A DNA stretch of 64,000 nucleotides, taken from NCBI GenBank assembly GCA_964017195.1, contig OZ024890.1, forward strand, positions 18,413,201 through 18,477,200. The letters are read 5' to 3'. Positions 33,055 through 42,060 of this stretch are shown here, piece after piece (the stretch's first letter is position 1; each line of letters opens with the position of its first letter). The translations under genes were made by a program, and so were the position numbers. The notes under the pieces were generated by a model. The model was not told where the DNA came from. It ran no database searches and saw nothing but the letters and a program-made list of their open reading frames with translations. This DNA is from Siderastrea radians. Its lineage: Eukaryota > Cnidaria > Anthozoa > Scleractinia > Rhizangiidae.

Positions 33055-33610
33055 GGGGTAGTTCTGTGTTAAGTGTGATTTTTAAAATGATAAATTGAAA
33101 GTAGCTTCTTCCAATAATGATAACGATGGATCCTTCCATGATGGAGTGAAATGTACGATGATAAGTCCATAATACTCTTATTTCTCTATCAGTGCACTGA
33201 AAGAAAGAAAACATGAAAAAAGATTTCAGTTTTTTCAGTGCACTGCTTTATCAAAGAAAAAAGAAAAAACTTACCACTTCGATGTGTCGTTGTAAATCAT
33301 CCGAGTTAATTAGTTGTTGAAGACGATCAATGATTTCTTGTCTTGTCATAGCTGACACAGGCACGCGCATAATGTGTACTCTAGCAGCTCTCTGAAGTTG
33401 GAGGGGTTGGCGACATAGCCCGCAAGTAGATTGATTAGGACGAGTCATCCATCGACGTTGACAACGTTTGTGCACAAAGTTGTGATAACATGGTAGGCGT
33501 TCAACAGAATTGGCACAAGTGAACTCGGTGTCTTGACACACGAAACAGAGGAAGGATGGAGGAATGTCAGGTTCTTCTCCTCGCAACCGTCTACTCTGTC
33601 TTGTTGCCAT
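33029..33610 (-). CDS. RING-H2 protein, two exons
   Basis: ATG at 33610; the longer open frame starting at 33703 is excluded because the TATATAAGG box lies inside it. Exon 1 (33610-33275) encodes 112 residues with a textbook RING-H2: C22-x2-C25-x15-C41-x-H43-x3-H47-x2-C50-x12-C63-x2-C66. A donor (GTG|GTAAG at 33274) and acceptor (TTTCTTTCTTTCAG) define a 78-bp intron. Exon 2 (33196-33029) continues in phase for 55 residues to TAA. The family acts as E3 ubiquitin ligases, and DNA viruses use such proteins to redirect host protein turnover. That role here is inference. Confidence 0.72.
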
Positions 33611-33669
33611 CCTTGTTATTCTTGTTCTTGACACGGAGGTTGGAAATGTGCGAGGAAGAGAAGTGACAG

Positions 33670-33826
33670 TGCTCCTTATATACTTTTTGGAAGGACATCC
33701 CATAATACTTTTTGATGTCTAAACAATACTAGGTATAGGGATGGGGGGTATCCCCTTTTGAGTAACCACGTATAAGTGACGTCACGTGGGGTATCACGTG
33801 GTTATTTTCAAAAGTGTATAAAAGAA
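33670..33826. promoter_or_regulatory. Bidirectional promoter: two TATA boxes and CRE/E-box core
   Basis: A leftward TATATAAGG (33674-33682) and rightward TATAAAAG (33817-33824) face outward. Between them lie AAGTGACGTCACGTGGGG (33775-33792), a CRE fused to CACGTG, and a second CACGTGG (about 33796). The boxes are ~60-70 nt from the two RING-type ATGs. Confidence 0.7.
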
Positions 33827-33882
33827 GCAACGCTAGGCCGGTTCAGACCATCAAGCAAACAGCAAGATTCAAGATATTCAAG

Positions 33883-34128
33883 ATGGCGGAAAAGAAAAAA
33901 GATTTTGAATGTGTTATTTGCTTTGATGAAGTTCATGATCGAACCGTCTTGGGATGTTGCAAGAAACCATGCCATGTAAAGTGTGTGAGTGACTGGAAGC
34001 GGCATTGCCATACTATTGCCTATCCTCATTGTCGACAAGCGATACCTCATGATACCAGTATGTGCAGTGGAAGTGGTGATGGCGGATTTTTGGAAAGAAG
34101 ACCCAGTGTTTGTACAACGAGTCAATAA
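33883..34128 (+). CDS. Short RING-type protein with an altered zinc ligand
   Basis: ATG at 33883, 81 residues. C10-x2-C13, C25/C26, H31-x2-C34 and W38 follow the RING order ('CVICFDE', 'CCKKPCHVKC'). The last pair reads Y47-P-H-C50, where the family has Cys-x2-Cys, so one ligand is Tyr (one base from TGT). The C-terminal third overlaps the next frame. Either the RING is crippled or another residue (C42) substitutes. It is transcribed away from the RING-H2 gene. Confidence 0.6.
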   Translation: MAEKKKDFECVICFDEVHDRTVLGCCKKPCHVKCVSDWKRHCHTIAYPHCRQAIPHDTSMCSGSGDGGFLERRPSVCTTSQ

Positions 34129-34309
34129 TGTGTGGAAGGACAATGTGATTTGGTATGGCGCACGCGATGACGGTGGTGATCAATGGAGAGTGGGATTTTG
34201 GGGTTTACTCCCCAACATCTGGGAACCTGGAAAGAAAGCCTTGTGTTTCCTGGGTTACACCAAAGATCAAGTGATACCACGCATGAAAACATATCTGAGT
34301 TTTCTGTGA
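34079..34309 (+). CDS. Small Trp-rich ORF downstream of the RING gene
   Basis: ATG at 34079, inside the end of the RING frame but in a different phase. 76 residues, 'MADFWKEDPVFVQRVNNVW' followed by a Gly/Trp-rich region ('WRVGFWGLLPNIWEPG'). No recognised domain. It may be a second protein of the same transcript or the original RING C-terminus after a frameshift. Confidence 0.45.
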   Translation: MADFWKEDPVFVQRVNNVWKDNVIWYGARDDGGDQWRVGFWGLLPNIWEPGKKALCFLGYTKDQVIPRMKTYLSFL

Positions 34310-35340
34310 ACAATTGTGATTGGATCCGTGACCAGAAGAGAAAATAAGATGCCACTAAGATGTACCAGGATGTGGTAATAGTCCATGCTGGTGGATTGCA
34401 TTTTCTTTATCCTCTAAAGGCCTCTTTTGTGGATGACTTCCATGTTGTTGTGCTGTTGTTGTTGTTGTCGATGTTCCTGCTGTTGTTTCTGCGATTGTTC
34501 CTGATAATGTTCCAGCTGACAAACTGAACATTGAACAATATTAACATCATTTGGCGCCTTGTTTTCTTTACTTTCTCTTCGTGGAACAGGCGACGTGCGA
34601 TTGGTTGTGTGTTGGTTTCCATCCTAAGAACATTACAAAGCAATGCTCGTTTTTCTTCAATGCCTCGGTATGTTATTCCATGGAATGTTATTTCATGATT
34701 TTAAATGTAGGCTCTGGGAGTGGTCCCACGTAGTCTTGGTTTTCAGTCCATCGACGTTCGTTCTCTTTTATTTTCCATGGTCTTAAGTGACTCTCCTTTG
34801 GTTAGGTTAGTGTTTTTCTTTTATCTCCATGATCTCAATAGGATTTGGGATTAGGTGGTGTAGTCTATGGAGGAAGTACTTGACATTAGTAGGATGTCGT
34901 TAGTTTGATGTTCCCTGCGAAAAAAGGGTGTGGTCGATGTTTTCCATAGTACGCTCGTACCAATAACCGTAGGTTTTGCCACGAGTGGGGTAGGGATTTC
35001 GGTACTTCTTGGTTTCAAATAGTTTTCCCTACATTTCCCCTGGTTCTGAAGCGCCATATAGAGACTATATGGCTGTATCCATTTCTAAGAAATGATCAAT
35101 CACTTTTTTTGGTCACGCCTTAATTTGGATGTCTTGTTGTATGCTGGCTTTCAAAAGTCAAAAATGGTAGTAAAATAGTTTTCCAGGGGAACATGGGGCA
35201 GTGAGCAATACCTTATTTTTTATCGCCTTCTTGTTGGGTTTAGTACACAAAGATGGTGTTTGTTCTTCTTCTTCCATGTCTGACACCCATGAAAAAAACA
35301 CCCATTAAATTCGTATGCCGTGTTACTTTGTCGGACAGGC
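34310..35340. other. Degenerate Polinton sequence, no intact gene
   Basis: Both strands are broken by stops. I looked on the minus strand for continuation of the DNA polymerase located just to the right and could not align further motifs. A CAACAACAGC-rich low-complexity stretch lies at 34440-34500. Confidence 0.4.
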
Positions 35341-35364
35341 ATCTCTTTTAGGGGTTTCATTCAT

Positions 35365-35640
35365 TCATGGCCTCACCCTCGTTGAAAGCGTAATTTTTTG
35401 GACCTGCTGACTGCAAACTGAGTTCAACATTTTAGAGATTTGATCTAGAATTCGTCTTGCGCCTGACAGCGGGTCGTGCCAATCGCCTAGGAAGTAACTG
35501 TCATAGCCTTTGAAATTATGGGCCACGACAATCACCTGTTCTTGAGTGAGGAATAAGAGGCGCTGTTTTTGGCTTGGTGGAGATGGGTCTTCCATTGATT
35601 TCGCTGATATCGAACCTCACCCCTTTTTTAAATAAAGTCA
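35365..35640 (-). pseudogene. PolB exonuclease-domain fragment
   Basis: The minus-strand frame 35595-35365 contains 'VVAHNFKGYDSYF', the conserved Exo-type motif of protein-primed PolB in Polintons and related viruses (A-H-N-x-K-G-Y-D). Just upstream, in a different frame (35725-35516), 'RFDISEING' follows an acidic tract. Only ~90 codons can be recognised; ExoIII, palm (DTD) and TPR motifs are missing. The polymerase gene is therefore a relic. Confidence 0.6.
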
Positions 35641-35963
35641 AAGTAGTGGGAGATGTTCCTTGGGTGGGGGATAGATAGGTAAAAATCCACGAACCCCTTT
35701 TTTCTTCTTCTTCGTTTTCTTCCATGGTGTGGGTGATGGGAAAAATGTCCTTTCCTGGTCTGCATCATTTGGCTTCAGCTTTCCCTGTCTGTCTTGTCTT
35801 GTCTTGATGTAATGACCTTATAATGTCTGTCATGTGATAGTAAAATCAGTTGTTTGTCCTTCTCGGGACCTTTATTCTTCTATTTCGAAGAGAGGAGTAT
35901 AATAGAAAAAACACACAGTGTACAATGTAACTTTAATTTTAATGGAAATAAGAATAAAATATT

Positions 35964-36368
35964 TTACAATTTTAAACGTTGTTTGGTGTGAATGATCTGG
36001 CGTGCCACGCGTTCGGGAAATTGTTTCTTGCCGGGTAACTTGTCAATAGCGCGTACCATTTTACGATCGGCTTTCCAAATGTCTTCTTTGGTTTTAGCTT
36101 TGGCATAATCCATGTCATGTTGTTTGGCAATCTTGTCCAATCGATTGATGCCAGGACCTCCACGTTTCAAACGTTTGTCCAATTTGGTAAAAGGTCCCGA
36201 ATATTGATAACCAGGCCAATGTAGTTCAGGTGGATTCAGTTTTTGTAAGGCTCCCACCACATTTAATCCATAACCTTGTTGCTTCCTCCTCTTTTTCCTC
36301 TTCCTTTGATGGGTTTGACGACCGTGGATCGACGTGGACGCCTTCCGCTTGGTTCCCAATCTTCCCAT
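35964..36368 (-). CDS. Phospholipase A2-like domain protein
   Basis: ATG at 36368, 134 residues. An extremely basic N-terminus (residues 1-32, likely nuclear targeting or DNA binding) precedes a parvovirus VP1-type PLA2 domain: 'WPGYQYSGPF' (calcium loop, residues 51-60), 'KLDKRLKRGGPGINRLD', and the catalytic H84-D85 in 'AKQHDMDYAKAK'. In the family the loop is usually Y-x-G-P-G; here the second glycine is Phe60. Such domains help non-enveloped virions breach membranes during entry. The overlap with 36263-36769 is in another frame. Whether it retains activity is doubtful. Confidence 0.75.
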   Translation of the reverse strand: MGRLGTKRKASTSIHGRQTHQRKRKKRRKQQGYGLNVVGALQKLNPPELHWPGYQYSGPFTKLDKRLKRGGPGINRLDKIAKQHDMDYAKAKTKEDIWKADRKMVRAIDKLPGKKQFPERVARQIIHTKQRLKL

Positions 36369-36772
36369 CCTAAAGCGGGTAGTAAACGTTGTTGGGCTAA
36401 AGGAGGAGACTTTTTATTTTTTTTTTTCTGAGGAGCGGGGGCTTTTATGTCTTTCTTGGTCTCCTGGAGTTCTTCGGTGGTTGCCTCCACTAAAATGTCA
36501 TCGGGTTTGTCATCGATTTGGCCTTGATGCCGTTGAAGACGAGCTTTGAATTGATGATAAGGAGGTTCCAACTGTTGGATCATGGTTTTTTGGACGGCTG
36601 GTGGAATGGAAGAATCTCAGAGTAAACTGTGTTGTTGAGCTCCCAATTGAGCGGCTCTATGTAAAATAGGATTGTCTGTCAAGTTGTTTTTATACCAATT
36701 GATTAATTGAGCATCTTCTTCAGGGACGATGTACATCTTGGGTAATTTTTTGTTTGTTTGTTTGTCTGTCAT
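36263..36772 (-). pseudogene. Conserved Polinton virion-type protein with one in-frame TGA
   Basis: ATG at 36772; 51 codons to TGA, then the same frame stays open for over 100 codons (36616-36263). The first part has 'NPILHRAAQLGAQQ', matching a family that in invertebrate Polintons lies next to the KR protein. The second part includes a Pro/Lys-rich linker and 'LPALGWEDWEPSG'. The single stop is the only lesion, so the gene is recently broken, or read through. The end overlaps the PLA2 gene by ~105 bp. Confidence 0.65.
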
Positions 36773-37088
36773 GACGACAACAAATAGAAAATACTTTTCG
36801 TAATGCAGACCATACGTGTTGAGAAGGAAGCTTTTGTAGTATTTCACGTCGTCGTTTGACCGAAAGACGACGTTTTCCCACTTGACGTAAAGAATCACGA
36901 TACGTACGTAAAGAGCCAATGAGTTTGGCAGAGACAGGAATGTTGTGTTTCAGTAAATTTAGAACCAATTCACTGCTGGCGTTGATTTGATTGGCATTGG
37001 CATGTTGTAAAAGATCTTGACGTTCTTTATTGTCTGCGGTTCGTAAAATGGCTTGTAAAAAAGGTTTGTGACGACGAAAACGTTGCAT
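36720..37088 (-). CDS. Basic 'KR' protein of invertebrate Polintons
   Basis: ATG at 37088, 122 residues. Landmarks: 'MQRFRRHKPFLQAIL', 'ANANQINASSELVLN' and 'GKRRLSVKRRREIL'. I recall this arrangement (A-N-A-D/N-Q-I-N-A...V-K-R-R-R) from many proteins annotated beside Polinton capsid genes. The helical middle and basic tail suggest nucleic-acid or capsid binding; role unknown. The start overlaps the end of the core-like gene and the end overlaps the next gene, typical of compact viral clusters. Confidence 0.7.
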   Translation of the reverse strand: MQRFRRHKPFLQAILRTADNKERQDLLQHANANQINASSELVLNLLKHNIPVSAKLIGSLRTYRDSLRQVGKRRLSVKRRREILQKLPSQHVWSALRKVFSICCRHDRQTNKQKITQDVHRP

Positions 37089-37326
37089 TGTTTTTTTGTC
37101 GTGTTCTTCGTCGTCTTCTTTTACAAAAACGTTTGGCCAGCTTTTTTATACCCCATTTAGCTCCGGCTAACGCCCCGGCTTTTCCCAAGGCTAATCCTGC
37201 TTTAGCTACTTTTGCTAACAAAGGTAAAGTCATCAAAGCACCTCCATATTGACGACGAATGATGCGTCGTGGAGCACGTCGATGTTGTCGTCGTCGTCGT
37301 CGTCGTCGTCGTGTTCTTTGGGCCAT
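37027..37326 (-). CDS. Arginine-rich core-like protein
   Basis: ATG at 37326, 99 residues. Arg runs at residues 4-30 and 68-76 flank an Ala/Gly/Leu-rich helix ('YGGALMTLPLLAKVAKAGLA'). This resembles the small DNA-condensing or membrane-active core peptides of adenovirus-like particles (pX/VI type), which is an analogy rather than proven homology. The poly-Arg is encoded by (CGT)n, which may inflate its length. It opens the leftward virion-gene cluster behind a TATA box. Confidence 0.65.
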   Translation of the reverse strand: MAQRTRRRRRRRRQHRRAPRRIIRRQYGGALMTLPLLAKVAKAGLALGKAGALAGAKWGIKKLAKRFCKRRRRRTRQKNNATFSSSQTFFTSHFTNRRQ

Positions 37327-37341
37327 TTTTTTCTTTTCAAA

Positions 37342-37662
37342 TCACGAAGGTAAATATATGGAGGTTGGTTCTTCTTTGTTGCTTTTATAGGTCATGACCA
37401 CAGTCGTTGTGATTTTAGGTACTAACGATTGAGAACTACTTTCTACTTCGGGAGGTCGTCCGTTTTTATACGACGTCGTAATGGTATTGGTATGAGTAAC
37501 ATTCGCAATTTGTCTTCTTCTTCCACCTGCTTCCCGTAAATTATCTCTTTGAAGACGACGTAATTGACGTAAGAGTCGATCGTTGGATAAACTAGCTCGA
37601 CTGGCTCCACTGGTTCCACTGGCGGAACTGCGCTGGGAGGCGCAGTTACATCGAAACTGTTC
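37342..37662 (-). CDS. Conserved-looking ORF lacking an ATG
   Basis: A 107-codon frame bounded by stops at 37663-37665 and 37342-37344, with no ATG near its start. It is Ser/Arg-rich with 'RQIANVTHTNTITTSYKNG', a motif I recall from Polinton neighbours. The TATA box of the next gene lies inside its 3' end. It may be a 3' exon (TTGAGAACAG precedes it) or have lost its start by a frameshift. Confidence 0.5.
   Translation of the reverse strand, partial: EQFRCNCASQRSSASGTSGASRASLSNDRLLRQLRRLQRDNLREAGGRRRQIANVTHTNTITTSYKNGRPPEVESSSQSLVPKITTTVVMTYKSNKEEPTSIYLPS
37381..37390 (-). promoter_or_regulatory. TATA box of the core-like gene
   Basis: CTATAAAAGC on the minus strand, ~55-64 nt before ATG 37326. 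Confidence 0.55.
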
Positions 37663-37682
37663 TCAACATACTACCAGAACCC

Positions 37683-38084
37683 ATGTCTTTCACACGAGGA
37701 ATTTACGCGATGGTCACCGCCGATTTATCATCACCAAATAGTCCTGCTGTGGCCTATCATTACGAAGAAATCGAAACAGATGAAGACGAATCCTATTACG
37801 AAGGAACCAACAATGTGTATGACGACTTTGAAAGCCTTGAACTTATTAATCCTACCTTCGATTTGGGTCCTCATCATGAGAAAATACGTAAAGAACTCCA
37901 AACTCACGAACCCGATTGGTTGCATGAACTGGAAAAAAAATTTCTCATCGGCAACGAAAAACGTTCTGAATACGAAGAAAAAATGAACATGCAGGACATC
38001 ATAGCTCACGATCAACTTCACGTACAACAAAAAAACATCGCTTGCTCTGTCTATGATGACTATGAACCTGCCAACATTGATTGA
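37683..38084 (+). CDS. Acidic Polinton protein, first rightward gene
   Basis: ATG at 37683, 133 residues, strongly acidic with many Tyr and Glu ('EEIETDEDESYYEG'); no recognised domain. The last ten codons plus stop (GATGACTATGAACC...TGA) are repeated exactly at once downstream (38054-38113). The region between this gene and the leftward cluster is very short, so their promoters must overlap. Confidence 0.6.
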   Translation: MSFTRGIYAMVTADLSSPNSPAVAYHYEEIETDEDESYYEGTNNVYDDFESLELINPTFDLGPHHEKIRKELQTHEPDWLHELEKKFLIGNEKRSEYEEKMNMQDIIAHDQLHVQQKNIACSVYDDYEPANID

Positions 38085-38197
38085 TGATGACTATGAACCT
38101 GCCAACATTGATTGACTCATCACGGCCATCGAACTCTGGGCTGCTTCTCACTTCAAAATCGACTACGTTTTTGATGAAGAAGAAGATATAAGAAAAA

Positions 38198-38470
38198 ATG
38201 GTAATTACCAAAGAATCACCCATTTTAAAATATCGTATCGTAGAATGGCCACACTTTCTAAATCCACGTCATCTAACACGTACTGTGCCTTCATTACAAG
38301 ATCTCTGTCGAGAAACCATTCAAAACACATTGGGAACTTCTCAAGAATTTCAACTCTACAAAAACTCCTCTTCAAAAACCTATAAAGAATTTCAAAAACC
38401 AAGTCACATTCCAAAAAACAACACCATGGGTAGGCGTCAAAGACAACGCTTACGTCATCGTCGCCGTTAA
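38198..38470 (+). CDS. Basic small protein with in-frame stop and extension
   Basis: ATG at 38198, 90 residues ending 'GRRQRQRLRHRRR' at TAA. The same frame continues past the stop to 38602 with 'KRIQKGQGGATDQQWINAIY'. The stop is probably a lesion, and the original protein would be ~135 residues. The unusual basic stretch suggests nucleic-acid contact. Unknown family. Confidence 0.5.
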   Translation: MVITKESPILKYRIVEWPHFLNPRHLTRTVPSLQDLCRETIQNTLGTSQEFQLYKNSSSKTYKEFQKPSHIPKNNTMGRRQRQRLRHRRR

Positions 38471-38606
38471 CGAAAACGCATACAAAAAGGACAAGGCGGA
38501 GCTACTGATCAACAGTGGATTAATGCCATCTACTATCGTAAGAAACCTAATCCACGTACAGGTTGTGTAGAAGGAAGTATGAATGGTTCTACTCTCATGT
38601 GAAAAA

Positions 38607-41600
38607 ATGAATCTATCCACTCTCGTCGCTTTACTCCAAGCAGGGGGGGCTGGCAGCGAGGTCTGGAACCGAGTTTACATGATCGCCCCAGTAAAGAAAT
38701 TTGGCCGAGTAGGACTGTGTACTAATTTTATTCCAAACAAACGTGGCGGTGGCGAGGAAGGAGAATTAGCCGTTATTTGGTGTACGCGCGTTTGTGTTGT
38801 TGGTTCAGCATTATTTCCGTTATTCCAAGTTTAAACATTCAAGGGAAGGTTTCGATCGCTTTTTTTACCTTTGTTTCTATCTGATTTGGTTGCCCTTTCT
38901 GCTTTTTCTGGTACTGATTTTACGAGTTTTGAAGCATTTTCTGACACATTTCACAGCGGCCAGATTCGCTCTCCTCTTTCACTAAGAATTGTCGCTCGAG
39001 ACTTTGTCCTTGTTTCATTTACATACACTGTAGATTTTTCTTTCTTTATAGGAACTACCCAGGAGGAGTAAACAATTAATTGTGGAGGTTTTGTTGATCC
39101 AAATTATTTTCTGTTTTGCCCAAGTTATGTTACTACCTTACAGTCCACAAGAGATTTTTTCATGTACAGCTCTCTAGAATCCTTAAATAGTGAAAAGCTG
39201 AGAGGTGATGTTTACAACACTTTGCTCTTTGAATTCGCCAAGTGAGTCACAGATATTGCCTGCAGTGTGTAGGTATACCTGATAATAAAGCTCATTATTT
39301 TGGAGAAAAAGGTGAAATAATTTTTCATTTATATTTTGTCTATCACACCTCTGGGGTTAGAACTGGCCAGGTTGCTCAACTGACAGCAATACTTCAGCCA
39401 GTCATTTCACATATTTACTTGGTGACCTTGGCTTCATATATTTCACCATGAATGGGTTTGGAAAAATATTATTGGCATTTGAATTCTGAAGGGACTTGAA
39501 TTTTTCTTGACAGTGCAATTGATGTTGAACAGCTTTTGCAAACAAAACAATCATTTGGGGGTGGAGTTTGCAAAGGTTCCGACAGTCTGTAAAGTAAAGA
39601 TACTCTGGCAAACACACCATCACTTTGGATCTGGCAGGCGTTGGTTATCCAAGATGCATGTTGATAAACACGTTTTGGGCAAAGGTTTTGGTTGTACAGG
39701 GACTTTGACTGATGACATACATGGAGAGCTATGTTAATCCTTAATTTTCTGAAAACACTTCAAAAGGACTGTTGCACACTTAGAGCAACCATGGTTGATC
39801 AGCCATTCTGGGGTTATTTCACATCTCCTTTATAAACAGTTACTGAATGCATGCCAGCCTCGTTTTGACACCCAGCAATACAACACTGTTTTGACCTGTT
39901 TTCCCCTACCTTATCGGTAACAGTTCTGAAATAATGATCCTCACAGTTAAATGCATTCAACTTGAGCAGTTGAAAAACCAAACTTGAAAAAAATTCAGTC
40001 TCGACCAGGATCAAATTTGCCTTTTCAACTGCTCAAGTTGAAAACAATTAAAAACTGCAAGCCCTTTATGGCCACATTTGTTACATCAGGCAGTTCACAC
40101 CTGATTTATTTCATATGTATCCATCTTCAAAAAAACTGAATTCTCCTTGGCAATTGGAACTGTTTCCTCATCAGAAGTACAAATGTCTGAAAGGGTGTGA
40201 GCAGAAGTCAATTGCTCTTTTAACAGAAGGGACAGTTTAGAACTTTTGCATTGTCTAATACTCCATTATTGCATAGTTCACCTGGTGTTACTGAACTCAA
40301 ACTACAAATTTTTCACTGACACTTAAGAAAAATGGGCCTGGATGTCTTTCCTTTGAATTAAGCTTCTTGTACAGGCTACAGGCAAAAGACAAAAAATCAT
40401 ATAATTGCAAATCCTTCAATCTTTTCAGATTACCCTAGCAAATGTTTATAAACCTTCTCATTGGACAGTTGCATGCATAATGTGGGAAAATGCTTGGAAA
40501 TGTGATAGTTCATTGCATTTTCCATTGAATCAAACTTAGCATGTCAGCACAATATATGGAACTAGGGAGTTTTCCTAAACCTAGGTGTATTTACTTTGCC
40601 AATTCTTTAAGTTCTCTTATCAAAACAAGCAAACCTCAGACAGCTCTGTTTGTAAGGTTAAACATTCTTCTTTTGTTGGTTGTCCTTTATAAGCTATCCT
40701 TTCCAGTTGCAAAATTCTATCATCTCAAATGTTCTTATTTTTCTTGTAACTGCAACCAACCAATATATTTGCAGAAACAACTGCCGCCAAGAAACACTCA
40801 AGCCAAAAAAAAGAAGAATTCCATAAAATAAACGTGGTGTTTTACACGTAATTACGCTTACAGCTGTAAATAAGACGCAAAAAACTTGAGACAAGTGCAT
40901 GTGAAAGTTCAAGCCCATTTTTAATACATTCTAAGCCTTCGCATTCGATTTTGTGTCTTCATTGTGAGACAGACTTAAAGAAGACTCGCAATCGAAATCT
41001 CCTCTTTTCGCTTTGTTGGCTGCAAGATTCCACAGTTTCCACAGTAAAAAGATTCTTATAAATCTTCCTGAGATGACGAAATCCACAATCATCTGCTAGA
41101 ATATAAGACTTAGTTATAATTTGAGCGTAGTTTGTTCAACACTCAACTGGGAAAATCTCAGGCCGAAACTTGTCACTTGCATATTCAATATTGACTGCTC
41201 TACTAACCTAAAATAAAGCTGGTCCTTCATTCCATCGATTTTGATGGTCTCAGAAACAGAAATGGTTCGAAATGGACGGTCGAAAGCTGCAACTTTAATG
41301 CCATTTCCCAGGTCAAGTGGCTGTTGACACCGCGAACGTTTATGTTTTTGATAACACAACCATCACGCTCATGTTCTTGACATAATACACAGCAGGAGTG
41401 TACACAGATCCAGAATTTAGAGAAATGTGGTGCCCAAACGCTGTACTGTCGCCAAAAATACTAACAGCAAATAAACAATAACAAAAAACGGAATTCTTTT
41501 ACCACAATCGAGTCACCACGAACCAAAAAAACACATATTCTCGAGTAGTTCGCGCGAGACTTCGTTGCACTTCGCGCATGCTCGTTAGAGTTTTCGAATG

Positions 41601-42060
41601 ATTGACAGATTTCTTTACTGGGGCAATCATGTAGAGGCCAAAAGCGGCAAGATCAAAGGTAGCTGCCAGCCCCCCCTGACTCCAAGCAAGTAATCAAAAA
41701 ATCGATCAACTTCAAGACGAACTACACCACTGGAAAATCAAATACCGTCAACTTTATCGTCAACACTGTCAACTTGAACAACAATTATGGTGTGACACCT
41801 CCCGATCTCGCTTTGAAAAAGAACAAGACATCGAAATTTGTCCCGCCTGCTCTCATCGTCAACAAAAACAAGACAACACCATCCACACCTGCACTTCATC
41901 ATGCCCACAAGTAACTACCACATCTATAGTGGAGGTGCCATCGGCATCGACGAATACGCAGAACAATGCGCCCAAAAACATGGAATGCAGATGCACATCA
42001 TCATACCGCCCCAACACAGTCGAAGTAAATTCATCACTCCACTCACTCAACAAGAACTAG
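38607..42060 (+). pseudogene. Coiled-coil/Cys-motif gene split by the hAT insertion
   Basis: ATG at 38607 gives 11 codons before the hAT-like element starts at 38641. After it (and its target duplicate) the same frame resumes at 41687 and is open to TAG at 42058-42060, ~124 more codons. The product has a charged Gln/Leu-rich helix with heptad character, then Cys pairs ('CPACSHRQQ' and later 'CTSSCP'). The gene is interrupted by 3 kb. The SLOG-like gene starts inside its 3' end in another frame. Confidence 0.65.
38641..41678. mobile_element. 3.0-kb hAT-like element
   Basis: The termini CAGGGGGGGCTGGCAGC and GCTGCCAGCCCCCCCTG are perfect inverted repeats of 17 bp. The 8-bp duplication ACTCCAAG (38633-38640, 41679-41686) and the CAGGG start are hAT hallmarks. 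The interior shows no transposase frame; it holds an AACTTGAGCAGTTGAAAA hairpin (39957-40040) and otherwise plain AT-rich sequence. Non-autonomous. Confidence 0.88.

Noticed and set aside
38641..41678. Possible transposase or THAP-like exon in the hAT-like element (for example the CCIAGC frame at 39814-40014)
   Set aside because: Only a short Cys motif without the rest of a THAP or BED finger; no catalytic or dimerisation region could be found.
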